Counted from the first letter of the stretch, positions 19,506 to 30,190 are shown. The stretch: 64,000 bases of DNA from JAHDHW01 sp963793295 (GCA_963793295.1 CAWBZX010000041.1:155088-219087); one strand, 5' to 3'. Notes: generated by a model from the sequence alone, not told the origin. Program-made: numbers and translations.

Positions 19506-22500
19506 ATGGGCAATGTTAAATGTCAGGTTTGTAAAACCTGTTTACTCATTATAACTATTCTTCTCCTTCCTTTTTACATAAAAGGCCAGTCCGAAGTTTT
19601 TTCTTTCCAAAGGCTATCCGTTGCTCAAAATCTCACGGCTCAAAAGTACAACTACTATATTTTTAAAGATTCAGAAGGATTTGTCTGGATAAGTTCTATA
19701 GACGGGTTGAATCGTTTTGATGGCCTCAAAGTGAAACAATACCTTCCCAATCCGGTCAAAAGTGACTACTTTGGGATTAGCTGATGTTAATGTTCAGGGT
19801 GAGTTTTTTGAAGATAAGGAAAGAAATCTTTGGTTCTGCACCAACAAAGCCATTCAAAAATATGATCGACGAATCGATGAATTCCGTCAATTTTATTTTA
19901 CCAAAAATGGTGAGCGCCTGAGCGGAGATTATCAATTACATTATCTTGATCCTGAAACGGAGAATTTATGGGTCAGGCTGGAAGACACTTTTTATGTTTG
20001 TCCGATAGGTTCCGATCTCAAACCGATCTTTAAGGACACCATTCCCAAAAATAGTCGCAGGTACAAATGTAAAGTCGAGCAAGGCCAGGATTCCATTGAT
20101 AATTATTTATTTATACCAATTCTTAATGGACTGCAAGTAAGGGCTTTCAGGAGCAATAAGGAAGTCGTTAGATATGATTTTCTAAAATTAAATCGGCCAG
20201 GCTATACTGCTCATTCACTTTATTTTGAAAACGATAAAAAGCTTTGGGTAGGTGCGGATACAGGACTCATGGTTTTAAATTTGGAAAATGGCAACCTCAG
20301 GATTTTCAATGAGTTCCATGGAATTTCGATTTCAAAAATTAAGGGCATTGAACCGTTTAAAAAGGATGTATTAATTGTTGCAACTGAAGAGGATGGTATT
20401 TATTATTTTGACAAAGATGCTTTTGAATTTACCGGTCAATTGTTTACTAATGAAGAAGACAGGCTGGCGCCTTTTCAACAACCAATTGATGAAATATACC
20501 TTAGTTCCGATCACACGTTGTGGATTTCAACACTGGGAAAAGGAGTATATTTTGCCAATTTGGAGAAAAACAAGTTCAAAGCTTTTTTACAAAATGTTCA
20601 AGGTGAGCCGACAAAATTTAACAATGTCAAATCAATCGCAGAAGATGATCAGGGACGCATTTGGTGCTTGGCTGCGGATGGATTATCTGTACTAGATGAA
20701 AATGGGGATCTCCTGAATCATAGAGGGAAATTCAGTGGAGCAGGAATTAAATTTACGGGAAACGAATCCTCCAATATTTATTACGACGATTCAAAAAGGA
20801 TATGGGTTGGAACACGTGAAGAATTATACGTTCTCGTTTCTGGAGCAAATCAATTTCAAAAAATACAGCATAATTTTTCTAAAGATGCCTCCTGGTTTAC
20901 TTTTATTAGTAACCTTCGAAGTGATACCAGTCGATTGTTTGTGTCGACTCAATTCAATGGTATGCTTGAAATCACGGAAGAAGAAAACGAAGTCTTTAAG
21001 TTACTTCCGTTGCCTGAACTCAAAGAAGATTATACTTTGATTTATGATAGCAAAGGATTGATTTATTTAGGGTCGAATACAAGTAATATACAAATATGTC
21101 GATTAGAAAATGGTCAACTAACTAAGGATACCATCCTGCCTTTACCCGGTCAGATTAACGGTTTATTGGAAGATAACAAAGGCAATGGTTTATGGATAGC
21201 AACTGCAAACGGTCTTTTTAATTTAAAAAAACGAGACTTCACCTATTTGTTACAACGAGACAGTTACCTGAGTATTCCAACGCTCAATGGAATATTGCAG
21301 GATGATGCCGGAAATCTTTGGTTAAGCTCCAACCAGGGATTGATACGATACAATCCAGGTACTAAAGCAATAAGAAAATATAGTTTGGCCGACGGCCTCC
21401 AAGCATTGGAATTTAACTTTTGGTCAGTTTTAAAAACAGGAAATGGAAAGTTTGTTTTCGGTGGCGTCAACGGAATAAATATTTTCAATCCAACAGAGAT
21501 CGAGGATATTAAAATACAAGCCCACCCAGTCATTACAGGGATCAAAATCAATGGCGCACTTCCATCCGATCAACTAAAATGCGATTCGACAGGAGCAACC
21601 AATATTTCCGAGATTCGAAAGTTGATTTTTAAATATGATGAAAACAGTCTCAGTATTCAGGTTGCCGCTCTAGAATATAGCGACCCGACTTCAAACCAGT
21701 TCAAGTATAGAATGAAAGGTAAAAATGAAAGCTGGATACAAAACGGAACTGACAATACCATTAATCTGTCTTTTTTATCGCCGGGTTCTTATAACCTGGA
21801 AATTGATGCCACAAACTCAGATGGAGCATGGTCGAATAATCCGCACAAATTACAAATCAGGATAAAACCACCTTGGTATTTGACTACCCAAGCGATCATT
21901 TTTTATATCCTGGCGATCATCGGATTAATTTATACCTACTACCGATACCGCATCGCTCAGATCCGCAAGGAAGAGGAATTCAAACGCAAAGAAGCAGAGT
22001 TTCGACAAAAGGAAGCAGAATACAAACAACTCGTCGCGGAAACCGAAACGGCAGTGTCTGCGCCTACAAATGAATCCACATTTTATTTTTAACAGTATGA
22101 ATTCGATCAATAGTTATATCCTTCAAAAAGATGTGGATACGGCAAGCGATTATCTGCAATCGATTTGCAAAACTCATGCGGATGATCCTGAAATTTGCTG
22201 CAAAGCCGTTGATTGCTGTTTCGGATGAGATCGAATTGCTGGAGCTTTATTTGCAAACGGAAGCGATGCGATTTGACAAGAAATTTAGTTATGACTTTGA
22301 TCTGAAAGATGACTTCGATCCCGATGAATTTGTCCTTCCAACGATGATCCTGCAACCTTTTGTAGAAAATGCTATCTGGCATGGGCTTTCCAGCAAAAAT
22401 GAAGGCGAAGGTCATATAAAAATCAGTTTTTGGCAGGAAAACGAAAGCCTGCTTTGCAGTGTGGCCGATAATGGAATTGGTAGAGACGCTTCTGGTCAGA

Positions 22501-22673
22501 TCAGTCAAAAAGCTAAAACGCATGAATCTAAGGCGCTTTCCATTACCGAACATCGCCTTCGATTATTAGGAAATAAAAATGGCGTTGAAGCTTCTTTTGA
22601 AATCCATGATTTGGTAGATGCTGCTCAAAATCCAGCCGGAACAAAAGTGGTTCTTCGATTTCCTTTGTTGTAA
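19506..22673 (+). pseudogene. Second propeller/LytS sensor kinase, broken by three frameshifts
   Basis: A tandem paralogue of the 16274 gene with the same domain order, readable only across three frames. Breaks lie near 19770 (ORF ends YFGIS; the other frame resumes at LGLADVNVQGEFFED), near 22055 (an extra base in gtgtctgcgcc against gtgttgcgcc in copy one), and near 22160 (a second extra base). Each is a net +1. Repaired, it would encode about 1055 residues with the same kinase motif. The propeller half has diverged strongly from copy one, but the final 180 residues are almost identical to it. It is either a recent pseudogene or carries sequencing insertions; the intact sequence elsewhere argues it was functional recently. 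Confidence 0.85.
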
Positions 22674-23090
22674 AATTGTTTTTCCGTTCCTACATTCAAA
22701 AGTAGGTTTTGATAGCTGGGAACTTTCTTTTATACATATCCCGTTGTTTAAATAGTTATTAAGTATTAATTTAGTAACAATAATTAGAGCATTCAAAATA
22801 CGAATTGCTAATTGCCAGGAACAATAGATAAAAAAACCAACTTGCCATTTAAAATCAAATTGGATTAAGCTGTCTCACGTTTATCTAGATTTGAAAATCT
22901 ATTAGTTCTTTTTAATTCCAAACTATTCTTGAAACGGACCTACAGCGTCTGAAATGAAAAGGAAGTCAGAAATATATTATTGAATATTTGACCATTTCCT
23001 TTTACTGCAATTTTTCAAAGAATAATCCCTTTTTTAAAACTTTTAAACCAAAACCATGAAAACAATTTTAGAATCATTAACCCAAAGCGC
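22674..23090. other. Intergenic stretch upstream of leader copy A
   Basis: About 400 bases without a supported gene. An ATG at 23056 opens only a 14-codon frame (stop tag at 23097-23099). The matching place upstream of leader C also has a short ATG frame (36134, about seven codons), so a tiny leader peptide or the remains of a lost gene are both possible. Confidence 0.4.
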
Positions 23091-23370
23091 GCAGGACTAG
23101 CCCAAAACCGTTACCAGAAATTACCATCTGGTTTCCTCAAAGCTATTCCTTTCTTTACCCTCAAAACGGATCATATCCAAAAACACGTATCCGAATACTT
23201 TAGATGATCCGTTACTGGCTACCTGGTTTTTATAAAGTAACCCTAAATAACCCCGAAGCCAATGATCTCATCCGACAAGTGCGACGTGTTCCTTTCGGAA
23301 TACGTCGCACCTCACCGAATTGCATGGATTGACTTTCTTTTTTACCAAATAACCAAAAAATCAATCAGTC
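23091..23370 (+). promoter_or_regulatory. Conserved cassette leader, copy A, with 14-bp hairpin
   Basis: This block recurs at 27590-27799 and 36165-36433. Shared pieces, in order: caggactagcccaaaacc (shared with C), gaatactttagatgatccg (shared with C), a ccccgaagcca-like stretch, gatctcatccga, the hairpin, then ttgactttcttttt and a ccaaaa-rich tail before the ATG. The hairpin at 23279-23310 pairs gtgcgacgtgttcc with ggaatacgtcgcac around a tttc loop (14 pairs, one G-U). The start codon of the 70-residue protein follows about 60 bases later. The T-run is too far from the stem for a classic terminator, so a structured 5' leader is more likely. Confidence 0.6.
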
Positions 23371-23583
23371 ATGAAAAGTGCTCAAGAAAGTAAAAAGGTC
23401 AACCAAAATAGCGTAACTGTTGATCTTCCTGGCCAAAAAATCTGGAAAGAACTAGAGCAGTGTGTGGTTGAATCTTCCCTGGAGGGAAATCAACCCATGG
23501 ATCGTAAAAAAGCAGAAAGGATCGAACAACTGATGGATCAGGCTTATGAATTATTACTTGAAAAACTGATCCGACAAAATTAA
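23371..23583 (+). CDS. 70-residue RQN protein, copy 1
   Basis: I do not recognise this family. It is a small, charged, probably helical cytoplasmic protein without a signal peptide. The conserved core is (V/I)DLPxxxxWxxLE near residue 18 and a C-terminal helix ending KLIRQN. Two paralogues, each also exactly 70 residues, lie at 28372 and 37047; all three are followed within about 75 bases by an exported small protein. The constant length and conserved C-terminus argue for a real gene. It is the first gene after leader copy A and is followed by a lipoprotein gene 69 bases on. Confidence 0.7.
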   Translation: MKSAQESKKVNQNSVTVDLPGQKIWKELEQCVVESSLEGNQPMDRKKAERIEQLMDQAYELLLEKLIRQN

Positions 23584-23652
23584 AATTACTATGCACAGAT
23601 TGAGTTCATCCATTTTTTTAAAGTAATTTTTAAACCTCTAAAACCAAATATT

Positions 23653-24201
23653 ATGAAAACTCCAATTAAATTTTTGTCAATGATCACTACGGTGGCGATG
23701 GTTTCGCTTATTCTACTTTCCTGCGCCAAAGAAGAGCTCTTGCCGATTAAATCTTCAAATGAAGCCATCACTCAATTGGCAAAAGACCAGGCCCTCGAAA
23801 CTGCGACAGCATCAACTGTTTTCGAAACTGATTTTTTATATGAACGGGTACCCGGAACAGATTACACTTTTGCGGAAGCCCTCAAGAGTATCGATCCTGA
23901 TGTGCATCCCGATTGGGCTATGGACATCAAATCGTTCACCTGTATTCGTAATGGACAGACGCTACTCGTTTATAATCCAAAAGATCCCGACCTCAATTTC
24001 TATGGTACGCGCGAATTTGCCGTTTACTGGTTTAAAGATGAAAGGCCCATCAGAGGAACGAATCGAATCGATTGTGTTTGTAAAGGAAGATTTGCAGCGA
24101 TTGTAATTCATAGAGGAACTCAGCATGCTGTTGGAATTGCCTTTCATACAGGCCGTGCTTGTTATGCGGATGAAGTTTCAGTTGCTAATGATGTCAACTG
24201 A
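23653..24201 (+). CDS. Four-cysteine putative lipoprotein, copy 1
   Basis: A 182-residue exported protein of a family repeated five times here. Signal peptide with lipobox ILLSCAKEELLP (Cys near residue 24), a variable linker, then a conserved domain: FAEALKSIDPDVHPDW, FTCIRNGQTLLVYNPKDPDL, FAVYWFKDERP, DCVCKGRFAAIVIH and a final Cys (GRACYADE). Four Cys after the lipid-anchored one (FTC, CVC, AC) suggest two disulfides. Family function is unknown. The gene follows the RQN protein in cassette 1. The ATG is preceded by the aaaccaaatatt context common to most copies. Confidence 0.75.
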   Translation: MKTPIKFLSMITTVAMVSLILLSCAKEELLPIKSSNEAITQLAKDQALETATASTVFETDFLYERVPGTDYTFAEALKSIDPDVHPDWAMDIKSFTCIRNGQTLLVYNPKDPDLNFYGTREFAVYWFKDERPIRGTNRIDCVCKGRFAAIVIHRGTQHAVGIAFHTGRACYADEVSVANDVN

Positions 24202-24444
24202 CCTGTTTGCTGATCCAATGAGTATTATGATATTATTTCAAAACCGTTTTGGAAAAGCATCAGATAAAATCTGTTTGCTTTTCCTTTCATCAAGCTTTTG
24301 GATCTTTATTTTTTAAAAAAAATAGCTTAGCTTTTTTCATTATATTTAAAGATAGGCGACATGATTAAAGCGGTTGTATTCATAATTTTGAAACCTCAAA
24401 GCCTTCTATAATGCAAGCTAAAAGCCAAAAAACATCCCCTCCAA

Positions 24445-27058
24445 ATGCAGTTTAATTTATCATCAAGACAGTTGATCCTTCTGGCTGTTGTACTGGTATT
24501 TGAAATCATTAGCACAACAACCTTATATTTTGCGCTGAGGAAAAAAGAAAAAGAAGCGATAACCTTGGATTTCGAATCAACTTCAAAAGAAATAACAGCC
24601 GCAATTGAAAAAGAGATCAGTTTAAATCTTGAGGCACTGGCCTCAATTAAAGCGCTTTATTCTGTTACTGACACCATATCAAGAGAGCAATTTAAAACCT
24701 TCAATGCACATTTGTTAAAGCGAAAAAACACCATTCACGCATTTGGGTGGATACCGAAGGTAAAGCATGAAGATAAAGCATTGTATGAGTCAATGGCACA
24801 CGATGACGGTTTGACCGAATTTCAAATCACAGAAAATATAGAAGGGAGCATGATCGCTGTGGCTAATCGACCAGTATACTTTCCTGTATATTATCTAGAA
24901 CCATTTGCAGGCAACGAAAAAGCGCTCGGATTTGATCTTGCTTCTGAACCGACTAGACTTTCTGCTCTTGAAAAAGCGATAGAGAGTGACAGCTTAGCTG
25001 CTACAGCTAGAATCACGCTTGTTCAGGAAAAGAATATACAAAAAGCCATTTTAGTCCTTTGTCCATATAAAAAGAAAGGCCAGCTTCTTGGATTGTTCGC
25101 AGGAGTATTCAGAATCGGAGATTTAGTTAACCGTGCTTTGGGAAATTTAGTCCACAATGATTGTAATTTTAATGTTTACGACCTTTCCGCAGATGAAGGG
25201 AATCAACTACTTACTCAGCTAAATATTGAAGATTCTCCTACACTACCTGATGACGCTGCATTCAATGTTCCAGTAGGTATACATTATCAGCAAAAAATTA
25301 AGATAGCAGACAGAGATTGGGTAATACTAAGTACACCTACTCAATTTTATTTAAATTCACATCCAAATTCTGCCGTACTAATTCTGATTATTTGTATCAT
25401 TCTATCAATTGGAATTTTATACAGTATTTACCGTTTTCAACTTAATCGGGAATTAGAACAAGCCGAGGCCATCCGTCTCAAAGAAATGAACCGCCTCAAA
25501 ACGCGTTTGTATACCAATATCACACACGAATTTAGAACTCCACTTACCATTATCCTTGGAATGGCAGAACAAGTGATGGCTAATCCAAAAGACTATTTTT
25601 TGGATGGGATGCGTCTCATTCGACGCAATGGACGTCAGTTGCTCCATTTAGTTAATCAAATGCTTGACCTGGCTAAACTGGAATCAGGTTCCCTTACAGC
25701 TCAATATGATTCAGAGTGATATCATTTATTATTTAAAATACATTGTTGAATCTTTCCATTCTTATGCGGAAAGTAAAGGGATTCAAATACATTTTCTGGC
25801 AGATGAAGAGGAGCTATATATGGATTATGATCCCACAAAGGTGCTACACATCGTGTCCAATCTGCTTTCCAATGCGATAACGTATACCAAAGAAGATGGA
25901 ATTATTTATGTCAATTTAAGTCGTAAGAAAAATTCAGAAAATGATTCTTATCACATTGTCCTTAGTATACGGGATACGGGAGTTGGTATAGCTCCTGAGA
26001 AATTACCATATATTTTTGACCGTTTTTATCAGGCAGATAGTTCCGGTACCCGGTATGCCCGCGGAACAGGAATTGGGTTGTCACTGACTAAAGAAATAGT
26101 CGAATTGCTCGGAGGCACCATTGAAGCAAAAAGCTGGGTTGGAAAAGGTAGCAAATTTACTGTTAGGTTGCCCATCTCTCATCAGGCAGTCCAGGTAAGG
26201 CCACCAGAAGGGCAAGATATTGAGGCTGGCATTTTACCTTTTGCGGAAAAAGTGGTTAACAAAAATGAGGAAGATCCGGAGCATGTCACTGAAGCTAATC
26301 TTCCCCTGGTTTTGATCATAGAAGACAACCCGGACGTGGTACAATATATCGCTTCTTGCTTACAATCCAATTACCAGTTCGTCAGTGCTTCCAACGGTAA
26401 GATCGGTATTGAAAAAGCTATTCAACTGGTGCCTGACATTATTATAAGCGATATTATGATGCCTGAAAAAAATGGATTAGAGGTGAGTCAGATTCTTAAA
26501 AAAGATGAACGTACAAGCCATATCCCAATTATCTTGCTTACTGCAAAAGCGGATACGGAATCAAAAATCGCCGGGCTTAAAACAGGCATAGTTGCTTATC
26601 TTACCAAACCCTTCAACCCAAAAGAATTGCAAGCGCAATTGGAAAATTTGGTTGAACAAAGAAAAAAGCTTCAGAACTATTATCAAAAGAGGTTGCGAGG
26701 GGCCATTATTGATGAAAAAGATAATAAAAAGGAAGATTTATTCCTTCATAAGATAAGGATGTTGGTTGAAAAGAATCTGGCTGATGCAGACTTTGACATC
26801 ACAAGTCTTGCCAGAATGGCTGGTATGAGCAGGGTTCAATTATTTCGTAAAATAAAAGCGATCACCGATCATTCGCCTTCCAAGTTTGTGCGTTCCATCC
26901 GACTTCAAAAAGCAAAGGAATTACTGCTTGCAACCAACCTGAATATCTCTGAAATAGCTTATGATGTTGGCTTCAAAGATCCGGCTTTTTTCTCCCGGAC
27001 CTTTAAAGATGAATTTGAAAAGTCACCAACTGAATTGCGAGATATACACCAGGTCTAA
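24445..27058 (+). pseudogene. CHASE-domain hybrid sensor kinase/AraC regulator, one frameshift
   Basis: A one-component hybrid sensor split over two frames, about 870 residues if repaired. Order: membrane helix (about 8-28); periplasmic CHASE domain (about 75-200, HAFGWIPKVKHEDKALYE); second helix (about 310-330); HisKA (TNITHEFRTPLTIILGMAEQ); HATPase (NLLSNAITYTKEDG, DTGVGIAPEKL); receiver (IIEDNPDVVQYI, IISDIMMPEKNG); and an AraC HTH (ISEIAYDVGFKDPAFFSRTF). The break is near 25712: removing one base from tatgattcagag restores QYDQSDIIYYL. It may sense a small ligand and regulate the neighbouring exported-protein cassettes, which is inference from position. Confidence 0.85.
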
Positions 27059-27589
27059 TCTATTTATTTAAAAGGAATTCCGTTTCGCAAGCTCAGTTTT
27101 AGTATTAAAAAATAGGTGTTGATGTTTTTTATTTGGTAAAAATTATTTTTTCCAGATCAAATATCGAAAAACATGCAAAATCCATTTGATTTTTTTGTAA
27201 CACGCAAGTCACTGATAATCAATTTTTTGAGCTGTGTTCAGGCTGTATGATGTAACATAAATTCAAGAATTATTTTAGAAGGTTAACATAGTTTATAGTT
27301 TTTGAAACATAGTTCATACCTATCTGGAATTTTTAGTTGCATCTTTAGAGTGACATCTAAACTATCCTTCTTGAACTTATTTTTTTAGCAGATATAAATT
27401 TTAATAATTATAGTTCATTTAAGAACAGCTATGCTCGCAAAACTAAACACTTTAAACGGGTTCTTTAAAAATAAATAAACCCAAAAATATGATGCATTTC
27501 TAAAACTAATGAATCAAAGAAAACAGGATTAACCCCAATAATTGTCTTCCTTAAATATCACTGAATCTTTGAGTCAGTAAAAAACTTCC
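27059..27589. other. Intergenic stretch upstream of leader copy B
   Basis: About 530 AT-rich bases (many T-runs) after the hybrid kinase, with no supported gene and no clear terminator. Weak echoes of the leader copies occur near 27525 (aacaggattaacccc), so the duplicated block may reach this far in decayed form. Confidence 0.4.
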
Positions 27590-27799
27590 CGCTCCCTGAA
27601 CAGGATCTAACCATAGAATATCGCACAAATATTCTGCACATTGATCCATACTGGTTATTCGGTTTTTAATAAAGTAACATTTAACCCCGAAACCATTGAT
27701 CTCATCCGAAATTGCGACGTGTCACCTTCAGGACACGTCGCAACTCACCTACCTGAATTGATTGACTTTCTTTTTTTTAAACAACCAAAATACCAAATC
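27590..27799 (+). promoter_or_regulatory. Conserved cassette leader, copy B, with 12-bp hairpin
   Basis: This copy matches A and C over a taaagtaa-like stretch, ccccgaaacca, gatctcatccga, the hairpin and the tail ttgattgactttctttttt plus accaaaataccaaatc before the ATG. The hairpin at 27712-27743 pairs ttgcgacgtgtc with gacacgtcgcaa around an 8-base loop. Its outermost pair is T-A where copies A and C have G-C, and an upper pair is C-G where A has T-A, so both arms changed together. Confidence 0.6.
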
Positions 27800-28234
27800 A
27801 TGAAAACCCCAAAAAATCTCTTCCTTACTATTTTAGTGACCCTTTTTACTACTTTTTCCTTTGCCCAAGAACCAGCGACCGTTACTTTGGTCAGTTCAAA
27901 AAATATCCAAGATGCTACAGAACTAGTCGTTGATTTGGATGGTGAAGTAATTACTGATACCTGGAGCAAAGATGCAATTGTTCGCGTCGAAATAGAAATT
28001 CAAGCAAATGATGTGACCAGAGAGGTTATAAAACACCTGATTACTAAAAGACGCTTCGTTGTCAAAGTACTATCCCTCGATAATGGAAGCACCACCCTTT
28101 ATATGCCCAATTTGCAACTTCCGGTTTATATAAATGGACACAGACTTTCGGAAGTCATCAGCTTTCGATTACTCGTACCTGAAAATGTTTCGGTAAAAAT
28201 CAAAACCTGGGACAAGTATGAGCATAAAATCTGA
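27800..28234 (+). CDS. Small exported protein, family A copy 1
   Basis: A 144-residue exported protein. The frame is open upstream to 27641, but ATG 27800 gives a signal peptide (about 1-21, ending TFSFAQ) and directly follows the conserved leader, so it is chosen. The body resembles a small beta domain (TELVVDLDGEVITDTWSKDA, STTLYMPNLQLPVYINGHRL). A paralogue with the same landmarks lies at 36434. In Bacteroidota, short exported proteins with such AQ-cleaved signals are usually periplasmic. No function is known. A hairpin at 28262-28293 follows. Confidence 0.7.
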   Translation: MKTPKNLFLTILVTLFTTFSFAQEPATVTLVSSKNIQDATELVVDLDGEVITDTWSKDAIVRVEIEIQANDVTREVIKHLITKRRFVVKVLSLDNGSTTLYMPNLQLPVYINGHRLSEVISFRLLVPENVSVKIKTWDKYEHKI

Positions 28235-28261
28235 AGCTTCAGCTTCCTGTCTCATTAATCA

Positions 28262-28293
28262 GAGGTGGAAAATTACGTCGTAGTTTCCATCTC
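28262..28293 (+). terminator. Hairpin between family A protein and RQN protein, cassette 2
   Basis: A ten-pair stem (gaggtggaaa / tttccatctc, one G-T) is followed by caatttt. A hairpin occupies the same place in cassette 3 (36991-37020). It may be a terminator or attenuator that reduces expression of the downstream genes. Confidence 0.5.
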
Positions 28294-28371
28294 CAATTTT
28301 AAAAGAGCTCAAAAAACGAACTCCCAATGTTATTTGTCCAAATCCTTTTGATAATCAAAACCCCATCAATC

Positions 28372-28584
28372 ATGAAAAGTACACATTTAAGTAAAAAAGC
28401 AAAGCACAATAATGCTTCTATTGATTTGCCATCTCACAGAGTCTGGGTAAGGCTTGAGGAGTATGGCCTCAAAGCTCCTAACAATTTAAAAACGGGATTG
28501 GATTTAAAACAAATTGAAAAGGCCGAAGATATTATGGATAAGGCTTATGATTCTATCCTAAAAAAACTAGTCCGGCAAAATTAA
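28372..28584 (+). CDS. 70-residue RQN protein, copy 2
   Basis: A paralogue of the proteins at 23371 and 37047. The frame is open from 28327, but ATG 28372 gives exactly the 70 residues of the other copies and starts with the shared MKS/MKN. Conserved pieces: ASIDLPSHRVWVRLEEYG and a helix ending KKLVRQN. No signal peptide or known domain was seen. It is followed after 71 bases by a member of the four-cysteine exported family, as in cassette 1. Confidence 0.7.
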   Translation: MKSTHLSKKAKHNNASIDLPSHRVWVRLEEYGLKAPNNLKTGLDLKQIEKAEDIMDKAYDSILKKLVRQN

Positions 28585-28655
28585 CATCGTCTGGATTTTT
28601 CTGAAAACTCACAAATTGTTTTGAATTTATTTTTAAAAAGCTAAAACCAAAAATC

Positions 28656-29051
28656 ATGAAAACCAAAATCTCATTTTTGACAGTATTTGTTACGTTATTC
28701 TTTATTACGTTTCTCTTTTCTTCATTTGAAAAAGGGGAAAATGACCTCGACCCGAAATTACGATTGGGAATTGATATTCAAGCTTTTCCTTGTGTGAATG
28801 GAGGAGAGACTTTAGTTGTTTACAATCCGAATGATCCTGACCTTAATTTTTACAACGCCAAAGAATATCAGGTTATGTGGTTAAGAGCAGGCGAACTGGC
28901 TGGGACCAGCACCAGGCTTCAATGTATTTGTAAAGGGAAATATGCCGTGATCGTTTTAAACAGATTAACCCAAACCGGTGTAGGAAAAGCCTTTTATTAT
29001 TCAACAGCTAATTGTAATGCAGATTATCAACCACGACCCAGTTGGTATTAG
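28656..29051 (+). CDS. Shortened four-cysteine exported protein, copy 2
   Basis: A 131-residue member of the lipoprotein-like family. It keeps the core (FPCVNGGETLVVYNPNDPDL, YQVMWLRAGELAG, LQCICKGKYAVIVLN, final NCNAD) but lacks the roughly 50-residue linker with the DPHPDW motif. Its signal sequence ends FLFSSFEKGE without the lipobox Cys, so it is probably secreted or periplasmic rather than lipid-anchored. The four core Cys are kept, which supports disulfides. A perfect hairpin at 29154-29189 follows. Confidence 0.7.
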   Translation: MKTKISFLTVFVTLFFITFLFSSFEKGENDLDPKLRLGIDIQAFPCVNGGETLVVYNPNDPDLNFYNAKEYQVMWLRAGELAGTSTRLQCICKGKYAVIVLNRLTQTGVGKAFYYSTANCNADYQPRPSWY

Positions 29052-29153
29052 CAGCAAGTGTTGACCTGGCAATATACCTCCCCTATATAAATGGTTTGAA
29101 AACTGTTGGGGCGGCAGAAGTATTTTTTCTTATGCGCCATTAATTTTAATAAC

Positions 29154-29189
29154 AAACACTGGAGCGCATAATAAAGCACTCCAGTGTTT
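29154..29189 (+). terminator. Hairpin between copy 2 and the gene remnants
   Basis: An 11-pair perfect stem (aaacactggag / ctccagtgttt) with a 14-base loop. No good T-run follows on the + strand, while on the minus strand tttgttatt follows. It may therefore originally have served the minus-strand coiled-coil copy that ends at 29215. Confidence 0.5.
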
Positions 29190-29214
29190 ATGCTTCATGG
29201 GATTTTTCACGAAG

Positions 29215-29405
29215 CTAAAGCTGCAACAATATAGATTTTTTGTCAATACTGTCTTGGATTTCATTGATTTTGGCTTTTAGCTTTGTGAGTTTTTTAGCAG
29301 ATTTGGATTGGGTAGACAGATGATTTAAAATAGTCTCAACGAACAGCGCTAATTTCCCTTTTAGGGTTTTACATTCTGTTATAACGCTTTCCAAGTCTGC
29401 TCTTT
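29215..29405 (-). pseudogene. Remnant of the coiled-coil gene (3' end only)
   Basis: The last 60 or so codons match the C-terminus of the 299-residue coiled-coil protein at 11526: LTKLKAKINEIQDSID here against LTKLKAKIVEIQYAID there, and CKTLKGKLALFVETILNHLS against CNALKRKLELFAEKTLNNLS. The rest of the gene is missing: sequence upstream of the match on this strand belongs to another gene remnant. The open frame runs to 29433, but the matched part stops near 29405. Confidence 0.7.
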
Positions 29406-29420
29406 TTTGCATCGATAAAA

Positions 29421-29553
29421 ATGGAATCTGCAAAACGTGAGCGACGATACTTAATTCCTGTACATTGAATCAGAAAACACCACAATTGTTCAATTCATTG
29501 TAGTCGAAAGAAGTAATATTCAAGTCGGCGCATTTCAAAGATTGGACTATTAA
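29421..29553 (+). pseudogene. Remnant of the family B exported protein (3' end only)
   Basis: This DNA closely matches the end of the gene at 37328. Both contain caaaacgtgagcgacg, then cacaattgttcaattcattg, and both end a few bases after agattggact. The fragment encodes LYIESENTTIVQFIVVERSN in frame up to a stop at 29551, but an indel near 29446 breaks the frame and nothing upstream matches. Its position, just before a four-cysteine lipoprotein gene, is the same as that of the intact gene in cassette 3. Confidence 0.8.
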
Positions 29554-29599
29554 GCTGAAAGATTAAAAATATTTTTTTAACCACTAAAAACCAAAAATC

Positions 29600-30157
29600 A
29601 TGAAAACCAGAATTAATTTTTTAACGTTGATCTCTTTTTTGGCGATTATTGCGCTTGTGTTATTCTCCTGCGCCAAAGAAGAACTCTTACCGATTAACCC
29701 TTCAAAAGAAGTCACTGCGCAATCCGCAAATGACCAAGCCCACGAAGCTTTGACAGCATCTACCGTTCCCGAAACTGATTTTTTAAATCAAAAGATACCT
29801 GGAGCTGATTTGACCTTTGCCGAAGCACTCGAAAAGATCGATCCCGATCCACATCCTGATTGGGGTGTTGCTGTCAAATCGTTTACTTGTATTCGTAGTG
29901 GAGAGACCTTGCTCGTTTATAACCCTTATAATCCTAGCCTCGATTTTTATGATTCAGGTAGATTCGACATCTATTGGTTTAAAGATGGCAGGCCATTACG
30001 GGATAAGGAAGTTCGAATGGAATGTATCTGCAGAGGGAAATATGCTGTGGTTGTGTTGAACAAAGCAACCAAACAAGGCATCGGAATTGGTTTTCAAACA
30101 ATAATTCATGCTTGTCCTGCTACTACTGATGCTGCTGCAAATAATACTGACATCTGA
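29600..30157 (+). CDS. Four-cysteine putative lipoprotein, copy 3
   Basis: A 185-residue paralogue of 23653, with lipobox LVLFSCAKEELLP, the TFAEALEKIDPDPHPDW segment, FTCIRSGETLLVYNPYNPSL, IYWFKDGRPLRDKE, MECICRGKYAVVVLNKATKQ and a final Cys (HACPATTD). Copies 3, 4 and 5 share the KATKQGIG or DATKQGIG stretch and are closest to one another. The 5' region (accactaaaaaccaaaaatc) matches that of the 38071 gene, so this copy and the family B remnant before it were duplicated together. A hairpin terminator follows. Confidence 0.75.
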   Translation: MKTRINFLTLISFLAIIALVLFSCAKEELLPINPSKEVTAQSANDQAHEALTASTVPETDFLNQKIPGADLTFAEALEKIDPDPHPDWGVAVKSFTCIRSGETLLVYNPYNPSLDFYDSGRFDIYWFKDGRPLRDKEVRMECICRGKYAVVVLNKATKQGIGIGFQTIIHACPATTDAAANNTDI

Positions 30158-30190
30158 TTTATTAATCCCTTAAATATCATTTTTTAGCAC

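Noticed and set aside
23091..23370. Coding sequence in the leader
   Set aside because: Short open stretches occur (GFYKVTLNNPEANDLIRQ in copy A) but copies B and C carry stops or shifts at the same place, while the stem pairing is conserved.
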